From contig NZ_MUBK01000005.1 of assembly GCF_002127545.1 (NCBI RefSeq), positions 52,268-116,267 of the forward strand: a stretch of 64,000 nt of DNA, given 5' to 3'. Origin of the DNA: Xenorhabdus beddingii. Lineage in GTDB: Bacteria; Pseudomonadota; Gammaproteobacteria; Enterobacterales; Enterobacteriaceae. Within the stretch, counting starts at the first letter, position 1, and each line of letters begins with the position of its first letter. Below are positions 9,274 through 19,570 of this stretch, in pieces. Both the position numbers and the translations under genes were made by a program. The notes beneath the pieces are model-generated. The model ran no database searches, was not told where the DNA came from, and was given only the letters and a program-made list of their open reading frames with translations.

Positions 9274-10362
9274 TTACCCTGCTTTTGCCATCACCGTGTT
9301 TCTGTTTGCCAAATGTGGAGCCATTTGTTGATGTAATTTTCTTAATACCTGCTCCGTGGTCTGCCAGTTAATGCAGGCGTCTGTTACTGAAATACCATAC
9401 TTCATCCCGGCACGCGGCTGTTCGGAGGATTGATTGCCCTCGTTAATATGGCTTTCCAGCATGATGCCAATAATGGACTTATTCCCCGCCATAATCTGTT
9501 CAGCAACAGAGTCCACGACAACACTCTGACGGCGAAAATCTTTATTGGAATTACCATGACTGCAATCAATCATGAGTGATGGCGTTAGCCCTGCTTTAAG
9601 CATTTGGTGTTCACAGTCAGCAACATGTTCAGCGCTGTAATTGGGGACTGCCCCACCACGTAGGATCACATGCCCGTTCGGATTACCTTGGGTTTGCAGC
9701 AAGCAGACTTGGCCTGACTGATTGATGCCCATAAAACGATGAGGCATTGCCGCGGCTTTCATGGCGTTAATTGCGGTATTCAGATTACCGTCAGTGCCAT
9801 TTTTGAACCCAACTGACACAGATAACCCTGATGCCATTTCCCGATGGGTTTGAGATTCAGTCGTTCTCGCGCCTATTGCTGACCAGCTAAATAAATCTCC
9901 CAGATACTGTGGATTATTGGGATCAAGCGCTTCATTCGCTAAAGGCAAACCCATTTTTACCAAATTTAATAACAGACTACGGGCAATATGTAGCCCGGCA
10001 TCCATATCAAATGAACCATCCATATAAGGATCACTGATTAAGCCTTTCCAACCCACCGTGGTACGGGGTTTTTCAAAATAGACACGCATGACAATATACA
10101 GACAATCACTCAATTCAGCAGAAAGCGTTTTCAAACGCTGCGCGTAATCTAAAGCAGCCTCCACATCATGAATTGAACACGGGCCACATACCACTAATAA
10201 ACGAGGATCACGATGCTGGATGATATCAGCAATAGTATTACGTGCGTTTGTGATGGCATGCAGATCGTTGCTACTCAATGGGTATTTTTGTTTTAGTTCT
10301 TCTGGAGTGATAAGAACCTGTTCATCAAGAATATGAACGTTATTAAGTGCATCTTTTTGCAT
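9274..10362 (-). CDS. aroF: Tyr-sensitive DAHP synthase AroF
   Basis: First enzyme of the shikimate pathway: condenses phosphoenolpyruvate and erythrose 4-phosphate. The frame extends to 10389, but the start is set at the internal Met giving [11 protein letters not shown], as in E. coli AroF (about 362 aa here). [11 protein letters not shown] carries the metal-binding Cys, [16 protein letters not shown] the PEP-binding Lys/Arg, and [10 protein letters not shown] the metal-binding His. Its tyrA neighbour and the upstream TyrR-like boxes argue for AroF rather than AroG or AroH. Confidence 0.96.
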   Translation of the reverse strand: MQKDALNNVHILDEQVLITPEELKQKYPLSSNDLHAITNARNTIADIIQHRDPRLLVVCGPCSIHDVEAALDYAQRLKTLSAELSDCLYIVMRVYFEKPRTTVGWKGLISDPYMDGSFDMDAGLHIARSLLLNLVKMGLPLANEALDPNNPQYLGDLFSWSAIGARTTESQTHREMASGLSVSVGFKNGTDGNLNTAINAMKAAAMPHRFMGINQSGQVCLLQTQGNPNGHVILRGGAVPNYSAEHVADCEHQMLKAGLTPSLMIDCSHGNSNKDFRRQSVVVDSVAEQIMAGNKSIIGIMLESHINEGNQSSEQPRAGMKYGISVTDACINWQTTEQVLRKLHQQMAPHLANRNTVMAKAG

Positions 10363-10473
10363 GATCATTTCTATACCTGCCTTGTCCATTTAAGGTTTTT
10401 TTGAGTGTCTGCTGGATAACATACCATGCATCGTGCAGAATACAATTCAAAAGTGTAAATAATTTACATTAAC

Positions 10474-10491
10474 TGTAAATAAAACTTTCCA
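10474..10491. promoter_or_regulatory. Candidate TyrR box (proximal)
   Basis: TGTAAA-N6-TTTCCA, one mismatch to the TGTAAA-N6-TTTACA consensus with the G and C positions kept, 112 bp upstream of the aroF start. Confidence 0.5.
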
Positions 10492-10588
10492 TTAACGTAG
10501 TTATCATCATTACTGTATACAAAAAAATAATTTATTCAGTTTCTAGTTTACAAAAAGAATATATAAATAAATTTGTAAGTTACTTTTT

Positions 10589-10606
10589 TGTAAATTGGGT
10601 TTCACA
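10589..10606. promoter_or_regulatory. Candidate strong TyrR box (distal)
   Basis: TGTAAA-N6-TTCACA, one mismatch to consensus, with the essential G/C pair spaced by 14. It lies in the aroF upstream region. Other TGTAAA/TTTACA half-sites cluster between 10454 and 10620. Confidence 0.55.
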
Positions 10607-10609
10607 ATT

Positions 10610-10792
10610 TCATTTACAATAGAAATATTTCATTAACTTTCTGTAATTCATTTATCATGAAGATAAAATTCTTTTAAAATCATCTAGTAAAAATAAGATC
10701 TCAATCCCGTTTTTATATTCAGTTTCTAATAATATTAATATGTGTTTTTAATGTTGATGTGAAACTATAAAACAACATTTATAAAGAATAGC
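10610..10792. other. AT-rich spacer between aroF and dcuB
   Basis: The 560-bp gap between the divergent genes contains the TyrR-like boxes and an ERIC-like element; apart from these I see no ORF or other structure in it. Confidence 0.5.
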
Positions 10793-10854
10793 TATGCCCA
10801 ATAGATCTCAAATTTGTGAGCAAAAAATAGCAGATTGAAAGACGACGGGGATAC
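10793..10854. repeat. Degenerate internally deleted ERIC-like element
   Basis: Left end TGCCCAATAGATCTCAAA and right end ATTGAAAGACGACGGGGATA resemble the two termini of enterobacterial ERIC elements (CCCAATAGATTTCAAG ... CTTGAAAGATGACGGGTA). Only about 60 bp separate the ends instead of about 127, so the centre has been lost. Confidence 0.6.
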
Positions 10855-10922
10855 GTGATGCAGATTCAACAGCCTGTATTACCAGCTTTTATTTATTTTT
10901 TAATCACTTATTAAGGACAGAT

Positions 10923-12266
10923 ATGATAACGCTGCAATTTGCAATAATAATCATATGCTTATTGATCGGTACGCGTTATGCGGGAATGGGATTAGGGCTG
11001 ATCAGTGGTATTGGGCTTTTTATACTGACATTTGTTTTCGGCTTGGAACCGGGTAAACCTCCTGTTGATGTGATGCTCACTATCCTCGCCGTCATTGGGT
11101 GTGCGTCTGTTTTACAAACAGCGGGTGGACTTAATGTCATGATGCAATTTGCAGAACGCCTTTTACGTCGCCACCCACAACACATTACCCTTTTGGCGCC
11201 ATTGACAACTTGGACCCTCACTTTCCTTTGTGGTACAGGGCATGTGGTTTATACCATGTTTCCCATCATTGGGGATATTGCCCTTAAAAAAGGCATCCGC
11301 CCTGAGCGTCCAATGGCCGTTGCCTCTGTTGCTTCTCAAATGGCAATCACGGCTTCTCCCGTTTCTGTTGCCGTTGTTTCCTTAGTGTCAATTATTGCTG
11401 CCAGTCATGGTATTGGTCAGGCTTACGGGATCTTGGAAATTTTAGCTGTTTCAATACCCGCATCGCTGACGGGTGTAATACTTGCTGCGTTATGGAGTTT
11501 GCGCCGAGGAAAGGATCTCGATAAGGACGAAGAGTTTCAGGAAAAAATTAAAGATCCGAAACAACGTGAATTTATTTATGGTGGCTCAGAAACGTTGTTA
11601 GACCAGATATTTCCTAAGCAGGCTTATTGGGCAACCTGGATTTTCTTTGCCGCCATTGCTGTCGTGGTCTTATTTGGTGCATTTACAGATTTACGCCCTG
11701 CCTTTGAAGTAAAAGGCACATTAAAACCGCTCTCTATGAATCTGGTCATTCAGATGATGATGCTGATTGCTGGTGCTATCATGTTGATGGTGTGCAAAGT
11801 CAAAGCCAACGATGTCGCCAATGGTGCCGTGTTCAAAGCCGGTATGGTTGCCATCTTTTCTGTCTTTGGCGTGGCATGGATGAGTGATACTTTCTTTCAC
11901 TCACATCTGGGCGATTTAAAACTAGTCTTAGAAGATGTTGTTCAAGCTCAACCGTGGACTTATGCCTTAGTGCTATTCTTGGTCTCAAAATTAGTCAACA
12001 GTCAGGCAGCAGCTTTAACCGCTATTGCTCCAATGGGGTTACAACTTGGCGTTGACCCCAAACTCCTGATTGCTTTCTTCCCTGCCGCCTATGGCTATTT
12101 TGTTTTGCCTACTTATCCAAGTGATCTAGCCTGCATCGGTTTTGACCGTTCAGGTACAACAAAGATAGGGAAATTCATTATAAACCACAGCTTTATTCTG
12201 CCAGGGCTGATTGGCGTCAGTGGTTCCTGCACAGTAGGATATCTTTTAGTCAGTGCTTTGATGTAA
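10923..12266 (+). CDS. dcuB: Anaerobic C4-dicarboxylate transporter, DcuB type
   Basis: 447-residue inner membrane protein of the Dcu family (DcuA/DcuB), about 10-12 hydrophobic helices. Conserved blocks LCGTGHVVYT, RPERPMA, ITASPVSVAVVS, LVSKLVNSQAAAL and FDRSGTTKIGKF.INHSFILPG follow E. coli DcuB. The family exchanges fumarate, malate or aspartate for succinate in anaerobic fumarate respiration, and DcuB also co-senses with DcuS. It stands alone between aroF and the rplS operon, not next to fumB as in E. coli. Choice of DcuB over DcuA rests on remembered similarity. Confidence 0.85.
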   Translation: MITLQFAIIIICLLIGTRYAGMGLGLISGIGLFILTFVFGLEPGKPPVDVMLTILAVIGCASVLQTAGGLNVMMQFAERLLRRHPQHITLLAPLTTWTLTFLCGTGHVVYTMFPIIGDIALKKGIRPERPMAVASVASQMAITASPVSVAVVSLVSIIAASHGIGQAYGILEILAVSIPASLTGVILAALWSLRRGKDLDKDEEFQEKIKDPKQREFIYGGSETLLDQIFPKQAYWATWIFFAAIAVVVLFGAFTDLRPAFEVKGTLKPLSMNLVIQMMMLIAGAIMLMVCKVKANDVANGAVFKAGMVAIFSVFGVAWMSDTFFHSHLGDLKLVLEDVVQAQPWTYALVLFLVSKLVNSQAAALTAIAPMGLQLGVDPKLLIAFFPAAYGYFVLPTYPSDLACIGFDRSGTTKIGKFIINHSFILPGLIGVSGSCTVGYLLVSALM

Positions 12267-12298
12267 TGCCAAAATCAACTTGGAACACAGTCAACTTC

Positions 12299-12321
12299 AT
12301 AGCCCGCTTATCGCGGGTTAT
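12299..12321. terminator. Hairpin after dcuB
   Basis: Stem AGCCCGC/GCGGGTT (12301-12307 with 12313-12319) followed by ATTTG; a modest terminator for dcuB. Confidence 0.5.
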
Positions 12322-12345
12322 TTGTTGGATGGGTTTATTAATAAC

Positions 12346-12371
12346 GTAAAAAGGCCAGCAAATGCTGGCCC
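12346..12371 (-). terminator. Terminator of the rpsP-rplS operon
   Basis: 8-bp stem GGCCAGCA/TGCTGGCC (12353-12360 with 12363-12370), loop AA, followed on the minus strand by TTTTTAC. Confidence 0.82.
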
Positions 12372-12404
12372 TTAACGATAACTTTCGGATGTAGCAAAAG
12401 CGTA

Positions 12405-12773
<369 letters not shown>

Positions 12774-12821
12774 CTAGGTAAACTGATATATCAAAGACAT
12801 TCCTTCACGGATATGTCTGGA

Positions 12822-13574
12822 TTAATTTGTTGCCTGATCTTGATATTCACGTTGGAATTCAGACAGCAACATCCTTTGCTCGTCAGTCAGAGCTAGGCTT
12901 TCTAGAAGTTCGGGCCTTCTTAACCAAGTTCGGCCAAGGGCTTGTTTCATTCGCCAGCGATTAATTTCGGCATGGTTTCCCGACAGCAAAACAGGTGGAA
13001 CTTCCATGCCATCTAACACTTCAGGGCGAGTATAGTGCGGACAATCCAACAATCCATCAGCAAATGAGTCCTCTTCTGCTGACGCCTGATGCCCCAAAAC
13101 CCCCGGAATGAACCGAGATATTGAGTCAATCATGGTCATTGCAGGAAGTTCTCCCCCGCTAAGAACGTAATCACCGATAGACCATTCTTCATCAATTTCG
13201 GTTTGGATAACACGCTCATCAATACCTTCATAACGACCGCAAACCAGAATTAATTTCTCATTTGCTGCCAGTTCACAAACTCCCTGTTGATCGAGTCTGC
13301 GCCCCTGAGGTGAAAGATAAATCACCTTTGCACCAACACCCGCCGAAGATTTGGCTGCATATATGGCCTCCCGTAATGGTTGCACCATCATCAGCATACC
13401 TGGACCACCGCCATAAGGACGATCATCAACAGTACGATGCCGGTCGTAGGTAAAATCCCGCGGACTCCAACATTCGATACTCAGCAGGCCATTTTTTACT
13501 GCCCGACCAGTTACCCCGTAATCGGTTATTGCGCGGAACATTTCAGGAAACAGGCTAATAACCCCAATCCACAT
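12822..13574 (-). CDS. trmD: tRNA (guanine-37-N1)-methyltransferase TrmD
   Basis: SPOUT-fold enzyme that methylates G37 of tRNAs reading CUN, CCN and CGG to prevent frameshifting. The frame can be opened at a GTG four codons earlier (13586), but [13 protein letters not shown] matches the E. coli N-terminus, so ATG 13574 is chosen (250 aa). The trefoil-knot AdoMet-binding loops [13 protein letters not shown] and [14 protein letters not shown] are intact. Third gene of the rpsP operon. Confidence 0.97.
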   Translation of the reverse strand: MWIGVISLFPEMFRAITDYGVTGRAVKNGLLSIECWSPRDFTYDRHRTVDDRPYGGGPGMLMMVQPLREAIYAAKSSAGVGAKVIYLSPQGRRLDQQGVCELAANEKLILVCGRYEGIDERVIQTEIDEEWSIGDYVLSGGELPAMTMIDSISRFIPGVLGHQASAEEDSFADGLLDCPHYTRPEVLDGMEVPPVLLSGNHAEINRWRMKQALGRTWLRRPELLESLALTDEQRMLLSEFQREYQDQATN

Positions 13575-13611
13575 AGTGCGTCCCACTCATTTAAACCGTT
13601 TTTACCGGAGA

Positions 13612-14160
13612 TTAAAAACTAGGATCCCAATCTACCTCAATAGTTTTGGTAGCGAGATCGACTTTCTTGATAACCTGCCCATCAAGAAACGGAACTAACC
13701 GCTCCTTGATACCGAATGCATCTTTCAGGTTCGCTTGTATTACCATCACATCGTTAGAACCGGTTTCCATCATGTCATGAATGATCCCAAGGTTGTAACC
13801 CGCAGTGTTTATTACCTGGCAACCCATTAGGTCTTTCCAATAATAATCACCGTCTTCCAGTTCTGGTAATTGACGAGAATCCACTACGACTTCACAGTTG
13901 GTCAGTAAATTCGCCGCATCCCGATCATCAATATCTTTGATTTTGATGATAATATCCTGATTGTGGTGTTTCCACGTTTCCAGCTCAACGTGTTGCCACT
14001 GGCCTGAACGTTGAATAAACCACGGTTGATATTCAAAAATGTCTTCGGCATGTTCGGTGGAAGAAAAAACTTTGAGCCAACCACGAATGCCATATGCTGC
14101 CCCTAATTTTCCCAATACGATTGGCTCAACAGGGAGCTTCAGGCCAGATTGTTTGCTCAT
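13612..14160 (-). CDS. rimM: Ribosome maturation factor RimM
   Basis: Binds r-protein S19 and the 30S head and assists 16S processing. Residues about 1-95 form the RimM N-terminal barrel ([19 protein letters not shown]) and the rest a PRC-barrel ([24 protein letters not shown]). The frame continues three codons upstream; the start at [11 protein letters not shown] (182 aa) matches the E. coli protein. Lies 18 bp after rpsP and 37 bp before trmD. Confidence 0.97.
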   Translation of the reverse strand: MSKQSGLKLPVEPIVLGKLGAAYGIRGWLKVFSSTEHAEDIFEYQPWFIQRSGQWQHVELETWKHHNQDIIIKIKDIDDRDAANLLTNCEVVVDSRQLPELEDGDYYWKDLMGCQVINTAGYNLGIIHDMMETGSNDVMVIQANLKDAFGIKERLVPFLDGQVIKKVDLATKTIEVDWDPSF

Positions 14161-14178
14161 TGTTACCACCGCGACAGA

Positions 14179-14427
14179 TTAAGCTGCTTTCTTAGCGTCT
14201 TTGATCAGTGTAGCAACACGATCAGACACAGATGCACCCAGACCAACCCAATGTTCGATGCGGTCCAGATTTAAACGCAGAGTTTCTGCATTGCCAGAAG
14301 CGATTGGGTTGAAGAAACCAACACGCTCAATAAAACGACCATCACGCGCATTGCGGCTATCGGTCACGACTACTTGATAGAACGGACGCTTTTTTGCGCC
14401 GCCACGAGCTAAACGAATTGTTACCAT
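14179..14427 (-). CDS. rpsP: 30S ribosomal protein S16
   Basis: 82-residue primary-binding small-subunit protein. The open frame runs upstream to 14514, but [20 protein letters not shown] is the invariant S16 N-terminus, fixing the start at 14427. The body [17 protein letters not shown] is diagnostic. First gene of the rpsP-rimM-trmD-rplS operon; its promoter must lie between here and ffh. Confidence 0.98.
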   Translation of the reverse strand: MVTIRLARGGAKKRPFYQVVVTDSRNARDGRFIERVGFFNPIASGNAETLRLNLDRIEHWVGLGASVSDRVATLIKDAKKAA

Positions 14428-14564
14428 AACATCCTCATTAGTTAGCAAAACAACCAGACTCCATCGGGGAACAGAGTCCGGCTGTCCATTAAAAAGCCCG
14501 AAAATTTTACTCACTTTGGCGCAAAAAGCAATCCAAAGTACATTTTCTTTCGCGACTTTGTTGA

Positions 14565-15926
14565 TTATCGCCCCATAAATCCAGGTGGCAGCATGCCTTT
14601 CATACCGCGCATCATTTTTGCCAACCCACCTTTCTTCATTTTTTTCATCATACGCTGCATTTCGTCAAATTGTTTCAGCAAACGGTTGACATCCTGCACT
14701 TGCGTACCCGAACCCATCGCAATGCGACGTTTACGAGAGCCCTTAATGATTTCTGGTTTTTCACGCTCCTTGCGGGTCATGGAATTAATAATCGCTTCCA
14801 TTTTAACCAGAACTTTGTCATCCATCTGAGATTTGACAGTATCAGGGATCTGCGACATTCCCGGCATTTTGCTCAACATGCTGGTCATACCACCCATGTT
14901 ACGCATCTGCTTTAGCTGATCGAGAAAGTCGCTTAAATCAAAACCATCACCTTTTTTCAGTTTCGATGCTAATTTTTCCGCTTGGGTACGATCAACCTTG
15001 CTTTCAATTTCTTCGATCAGTGAAAGCATATCTCCCATACCCAGAATACGGGATGCAATGCGATCCGGATAGAAAGGCTCCAGCGCATCGGTCTTCTCGC
15101 CGACCCCAAGGAACTTGATTGGCTTGCCAGTAATATGGCGGATGGAAAGCGCTGCACCACCACGGGCATCACCATCAACTTTGGTCAGGACAACCCCTGT
15201 TAATGGCAAGGCTTCATTGAATGCTTTTGCTGTATTTGCCGCATCTTGGCCCGTCATTGCATCAACGACAAACAGCGTTTCGACAGGATTGATAGCGGCA
15301 TGAACCGTTTTAATCTCATCCATCATGGCTTCATCAACATGCAGACGACCTGCGGTGTCAACTAACAGCACATCATAGAATTTCAACTTAGCGTGCTTGA
15401 TGGCCTTAGTGACGATATCAACCGGCTTTTCCTGCGGGTCTGAAGGGAAAAAATCAATTCCGACGGTTTCAGACAGCGTTTCAAGTTGTTTAATAGCCGC
15501 AGGACGATAAACGTCAGCCGAAACGACCAATACTTTTTTCTTATTTTTTTCTTTTAGCAGTTTACCCAATTTGGCAACACTGGTTGTTTTACCTGCGCCT
15601 TGCAAACCGGCCATCAGAACAACCGCAGGAGGCTGTGTAGAAAGGTTTAGTTCACTATTAACCTCTCCCATCGCCTTAACCAATTCATTCTGAACGATTT
15701 TGACGAATTCCTGACCTGGGGTCAGACTTTTGTTAACTTCATGCCCCACTGCGCTCTCTTTGACTCGCGAAATAAAATCACGCACAACGGGCAATGCAAC
15801 ATCGGCCTCAAGCAAAGCCATACGAACTTCGCGCAGTGTATCTTTAATATTATCTTCAGTCAGCCGCCCACGGCCGCTGATATTGCGCAGTGTGCGCGAT
15901 AGTCTGTCAGTTAAATTATCAAACAT
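14565..15926 (-). CDS. ffh: Signal recognition particle GTPase Ffh
   Basis: 453 residues. N domain helices (1-90), GTPase G domain with P-loop GLQGAGKTT (near 105), DTAGR and [10 protein letters not shown], then the methionine-rich M domain ([30 protein letters not shown]) that binds 4.5S RNA and signal sequences. It targets membrane proteins cotranslationally through FtsY. Separate transcription unit upstream of rpsP as in E. coli, and divergent from ypjD. Confidence 0.98.
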   Translation of the reverse strand: MFDNLTDRLSRTLRNISGRGRLTEDNIKDTLREVRMALLEADVALPVVRDFISRVKESAVGHEVNKSLTPGQEFVKIVQNELVKAMGEVNSELNLSTQPPAVVLMAGLQGAGKTTSVAKLGKLLKEKNKKKVLVVSADVYRPAAIKQLETLSETVGIDFFPSDPQEKPVDIVTKAIKHAKLKFYDVLLVDTAGRLHVDEAMMDEIKTVHAAINPVETLFVVDAMTGQDAANTAKAFNEALPLTGVVLTKVDGDARGGAALSIRHITGKPIKFLGVGEKTDALEPFYPDRIASRILGMGDMLSLIEEIESKVDRTQAEKLASKLKKGDGFDLSDFLDQLKQMRNMGGMTSMLSKMPGMSQIPDTVKSQMDDKVLVKMEAIINSMTRKEREKPEIIKGSRKRRIAMGSGTQVQDVNRLLKQFDEMQRMMKKMKKGGLAKMMRGMKGMLPPGFMGR

Positions 15927-16088
15927 TGTCTCAGCTCAGATATCTACAAGTGGGTCTACCTGTAAGGCAAATTTTGCGAATTATAACACGATGATCATGT
16001 GATCTCTGCAAAGAGATTCCCAACTATAATTAACAATGGTTGGAGGCTCCTCCTGCTAGCGGTATACTTAAATTTTAAGTTCAATCCA

Positions 16089-16187
16089 TACCCAATAGAT
16101 TTCAAGCTGTAGTTTAATGCCTGTAGTTGAAACCTATAGTTTAAAACCTATAGTTTAAACCTGTAGCTTGAAAAATGACGGGTATAA
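16089..16187. repeat. ERIC-like element with its centre replaced by 13-14-bp tandem units
   Basis: Left terminus ATACCCAATAGATTTCAAGC and right terminus GCTTGAAAAATGACGGGTAT are ERIC-type inverted ends. Between them run about five imperfect copies of a 13-14-bp unit (G/A)TAG(T)TTAAA(A)CCT, at 16110, 16124, 16137, 16151 and 16164. The last copy merges with the right end. An in-frame TTG for ypjD at 16168 lies inside the element. Confidence 0.7.
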
Positions 16188-16212
16188 CACTATTGCGAAA
16201 ACGATAAACGTT

Positions 16213-17004
16213 ATGCTGGTATTCTCAATTATTGCCTTACTTGCTTATCTCATTAGCCTGACGCTCGTCGTACCAGGTTTACTGCGCCAACAAAACAGTT
16301 ATCAAAAACTGGCTCTTTTTTTCGCAATTGTGGCATTAGTTAATCACGCGATTGCATTAAAATATCAAATATTTCATGTCAGTAGTGGCCAAAATCTTAC
16401 GCTACTGAATTTAGGTTCAATCGTTAGTTTGCTGATGTGCATCATTATGACGATCGTCGCGTTTCGTGGCCGTGCATGGTTTTTATTGCCGATTGTTTAC
16501 AGTTTTTCCATGATAAATTTGATACTAGCCAGCATGATGCCAGGAGAATTCATTACTCATCTTGAAGATAGTATTGAATTATTCATCCATATTGGGCTGG
16601 CCTTGTTTAGCTATGCGACTTTGCTCATTGCCGCTCTTTATGCATTGCAGCTTGGTTGGTTGGACTATCAGCTTAAAAAGAAAAAATTCTCTTTCACCTC
16701 TGGTATGCCTCCATTGATGGTAATTGAGCGTAAAATGTTTCACATTACTCAAGTCGGTGTAATCTTACTAACATTGACGTTATGCACCGGCATCATGTAT
16801 ATGGATGATGTTTTCAGTAAAGAAAATATTCATAAGTCCGTTTTATCTATTGTTGCATGGTTTATCTACGTCATTCTACTTTGGGGACATTATCATGAAG
16901 GGTGGCGTGGTAAACGTGTTATTGGCTTCAATCTGATTGGCGCGTTTATTCTGACCCTCGCTTTTTTCGGTAGCAGGCTATTGCAGGAAATTATGGTCTA
17001 TTAA
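16213..17004 (+). CDS. ypjD: Cytochrome c assembly-like membrane protein YpjD
   Basis: Inner membrane protein of the CcsA/CcmC-like superfamily with about eight helices; conserved His residues occur in ALVNHAIALKYQ and LLWGHYHEGWRG. The exact reaction is unknown; in E. coli ypjD is adjacent to corB and is often discussed with Mg2+/heme handling. The frame is open from a TTG at 16168, but that lies inside an ERIC-like repeat, so the ATG at 16213 (MLVFSIIALLAYL, 263 aa) is preferred; its ribosome binding site is poor. Confidence 0.85.
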   Translation: MLVFSIIALLAYLISLTLVVPGLLRQQNSYQKLALFFAIVALVNHAIALKYQIFHVSSGQNLTLLNLGSIVSLLMCIIMTIVAFRGRAWFLLPIVYSFSMINLILASMMPGEFITHLEDSIELFIHIGLALFSYATLLIAALYALQLGWLDYQLKKKKFSFTSGMPPLMVIERKMFHITQVGVILLTLTLCTGIMYMDDVFSKENIHKSVLSIVAWFIYVILLWGHYHEGWRGKRVIGFNLIGAFILTLAFFGSRLLQEIMVY

Positions 17005-17058
17005 GAATTCAAAGCACACTATAGCCAGTTTGTATAAATATTAGGAAGGAATTCTGTT

Positions 17059-18354
17059 TTGGAGCACGTCTCAACAGGCACACTGATTATCATTCTCGTT
17101 GTCATGGTTTTCGTTTCAGCCTATTTCTCGGCTTCAGAAACTAGCATGATGACGATCAACCGCTATCGCTTACGTCATTTAGCTAAACAAGGGAGTAGCC
17201 CCGCACGCAGGGTAGAATCTCTGCTGCGTCACCCCGACAGACTGATCAGCCTTATTCTTATTGGTAATAACCTTATCAATATTCTTGCATCTTCTCTCGC
17301 GACTATTGTTGGCATGCGACTTTATGGTGATGCCGGTGTTGCCATTGCAACGGGCATACTCACTTTTGTGATCCTCATTTTCTCCGAAGTTATGCCAAAG
17401 ACCATTGCGGCGCTTTATCCAGAAAGGGTGGCATTTCCAAGTAGTTTCCTGCTGCGCCCACTGGAAAAAATCATGCTGCCGCTTGTTTGGGCATTTAATA
17501 GAATCAGTTTGTTACTTATGCGTTGTATGGGCATCAAAGTCTCTAATATTCGTAATGATGCGGTCAGCAAAGATGAACTCCGAACAATCGTGAATGAATC
17601 AAACACCAACCTATCTCGCCGCAATCAAGACATGTTGATCTCAATATTAGATCTTGAAAAAGTTACTGTCGGCGACATCATGGTGCCTCGCAATGAGATT
17701 GTCGGTATTGACATTAACAATGATTGGAAATCCGTCATCAGGCAATTGACGCACTCACCACATGGGCGCATTGTGCTTTATCGGGATTCCCTTGATGATG
17801 CCATTGGTATGTTGCGAGTCCGTGAAGCCTATCGACTGATGATGGAGAAAAAAGAGTTCACAAAAAGAAATTTGATCAAAGCGGCGGATAAAATCTATTT
17901 TATCCCTGTCAGTACGCCACTGAATACCCAGCTTATTAATTTCCAACGCAATAAACAAAAAGCGGGCCTGATTGTGGACGAATATGGAGATATTCAAGGA
18001 CTCGTCACTGTCGAAGATATTTTGGAAGAAATTGTCGGTGATTTTACCACCTCCATGTCCCCAACTCTGGCAGAAGAAGTCCTCCCACAAAGTGATGGTA
18101 CTGTTTTAGTGGATGGTACAGCCAATATTCGTGAATTAAACAAAGCCTTTAATTGGGCGTTACCCGAAGACGGTCCAAGAACAATGAATGGGATGATTTT
18201 GGAAGAGTTAGGTGAAATTCCTGGATTGAATATTCAAGTACAGATTGGTGGATACAATTTTGAGATTCTTTCAGTACACGATAACGTTATCAAGCGAGTT
18301 CGTGTCACACCCTTACACAAAAGTACAGAACAAAACATAAAATCCAGTGAATAA
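17059..18354 (+). CDS. corB: CNNM/CorC-type CBS-domain membrane protein CorB (YfjD)
   Basis: 431 residues: DUF21 transmembrane domain (about 1-185, three to four helices, AYFSASETSMM at the start), a CBS pair (about 205-330; VPRNEIVGIDI, VEDILEEIVGDF) and a C-terminal CorC/HlyC domain. Homologues mediate or regulate Mg2+/Co2+ efflux. Translation starts at TTG (MEHVSTGTLI) preceded by a strong AGGAAGGA, exactly as in the E. coli homologue. It is 54 bp after ypjD and probably cotranscribed with it. Not followed by grpE as it is in E. coli. Confidence 0.95.
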   Translation: MEHVSTGTLIIILVVMVFVSAYFSASETSMMTINRYRLRHLAKQGSSPARRVESLLRHPDRLISLILIGNNLINILASSLATIVGMRLYGDAGVAIATGILTFVILIFSEVMPKTIAALYPERVAFPSSFLLRPLEKIMLPLVWAFNRISLLLMRCMGIKVSNIRNDAVSKDELRTIVNESNTNLSRRNQDMLISILDLEKVTVGDIMVPRNEIVGIDINNDWKSVIRQLTHSPHGRIVLYRDSLDDAIGMLRVREAYRLMMEKKEFTKRNLIKAADKIYFIPVSTPLNTQLINFQRNKQKAGLIVDEYGDIQGLVTVEDILEEIVGDFTTSMSPTLAEEVLPQSDGTVLVDGTANIRELNKAFNWALPEDGPRTMNGMILEELGEIPGLNIQVQIGGYNFEILSVHDNVIKRVRVTPLHKSTEQNIKSSE

Positions 18355-18467
18355 TTTCATTATTATTCACGCAAGATAATGAGTTCCAAACTCTGTCTAG
18401 CTTTATCATCGAGGGTAGTTGAAGAGTCATAATAGTTTTACTTTTTGAGAAAGAATACAGGAAGAAA

Positions 18468-18506
18468 GCATACATATTCAATGCATTAAACATTGGATAT
18501 GTATGC
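18468..18506. terminator. Long hairpin between corB and the 314-codon gene
   Basis: 16-bp arms GCATACATATTCAATG/CATTGGATATGTATGC (18468-18483 with 18491-18506, one mismatch), 7-base loop, between convergent genes. On the minus strand it is followed by pyrimidine-rich sequence. Confidence 0.5.
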
Positions 18507-18531
18507 CTGTGTAATATTCACCAAAATAATA

Positions 18532-19476
18532 CTAACCATGCACAACATTATTAACCGTCATTTCAACTTTCAATCTTTCTATATGTGGATTATCAAGTAA
18601 ATCTTGATTGGATTTTAAATGATTAAATTCTGAAAATGTAATTGGATAATAAGAAGACCCTATATCGGAATAAGCCTTATTGAACCTATGAGGCTCTATG
18701 TTTTCCAACATTTTAATTTGATTAGGCACACGCTCTTGATCTAAATAATTTGTAATAAACTTCAATGACTTAACTGGCGAGTTTACTTTATTCAATTCTA
18801 TATTGATCCAATCTAATGCTAATTTACATGATTTTCTGAGAAATGCATGTATAAAAGAATGTATAATCACTCTATTAAAGCTCATATTTAGATAAGTATC
18901 CATGCTACTCTCAATTTTAATCAATAACTCAAAACCTTCCTTATCTCCTTTTTCCATAAAAGTTTTGAAAACATCATTAGTACCATTATAATTAGCTACT
19001 TCATTAAACGATGTTTCACCATATGGATCTTCATGATGTCCAGTCATGGGATTTAATCTAAGATTGCGAAAATTTTTACTCAGGAATCTTGCTTGGTAAT
19101 CCCCCTTCAAGTTATTCTTTTGTTTTTTCCTTTGCAAACTACGACTAATCGATAACTTATCCTTATTGAAATTTAAAAAGTCCAACCAACTCTTTAGCAA
19201 AAATTTTGCTATCTCTTTTTCTAAGTTTTGTCCCGTTATTTTTATGAGTCGTTCTATCATATCATCTTCAATATTAAAAGAATAATTTCTCTCAATAACT
19301 TTTGATATGTCGCCAATCCCTGTTAGCCCCAGACATACATTAAATGTATCGATAACGACATATATATCATCATCATGACCTGATTTTTTTCTATCATTTT
19401 TCAAATGATGAAGTAGATTTGCTCTTGTTTCCCGCATACCAAAAACAAAAACAATATTTTTATTTTCATTCATCAT
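18532..19476 (-). CDS. Uncharacterised 314-residue protein
   Basis: I do not recognise a family. The protein is probably soluble and cytoplasmic (no signal peptide, no long hydrophobic helix), rich in K, N, D and E, and starts with a short hydrophobic strand (KNIVFVFGM). The middle holds LNPMTGHHEDPYGETSF and a helical C-terminal half. GGGAG lies about 5 nt before the first ATG, so it looks translatable. Base composition is clearly more AT-rich than corB or luxS on either side. A truncated, frameshifted relative with the same KNIVFVFG opening lies 163 bp upstream. Together they look like a small acquired, duplicated and decaying insert between corB and luxS. Confidence 0.75.
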   Translation of the reverse strand: MMNENKNIVFVFGMRETRANLLHHLKNDRKKSGHDDDIYVVIDTFNVCLGLTGIGDISKVIERNYSFNIEDDMIERLIKITGQNLEKEIAKFLLKSWLDFLNFNKDKLSISRSLQRKKQKNNLKGDYQARFLSKNFRNLRLNPMTGHHEDPYGETSFNEVANYNGTNDVFKTFMEKGDKEGFELLIKIESSMDTYLNMSFNRVIIHSFIHAFLRKSCKLALDWINIELNKVNSPVKSLKFITNYLDQERVPNQIKMLENIEPHRFNKAYSDIGSSYYPITFSEFNHLKSNQDLLDNPHIERLKVEMTVNNVVHG

Positions 19477-19570
19477 ACTTCTCCCAAAACTTATCTTCTA
19501 CGTTTTAGTTTGCATCACTGGCATAACTCTCTGAAAAAAATCATTATATCCACTTGGTCTTGAGTGATAT

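Noticed and set aside
16168-16212. N-terminal extension of ypjD from a TTG
   Set aside because: The extra codons come from an ERIC-like repeat terminus, not from the conserved protein.
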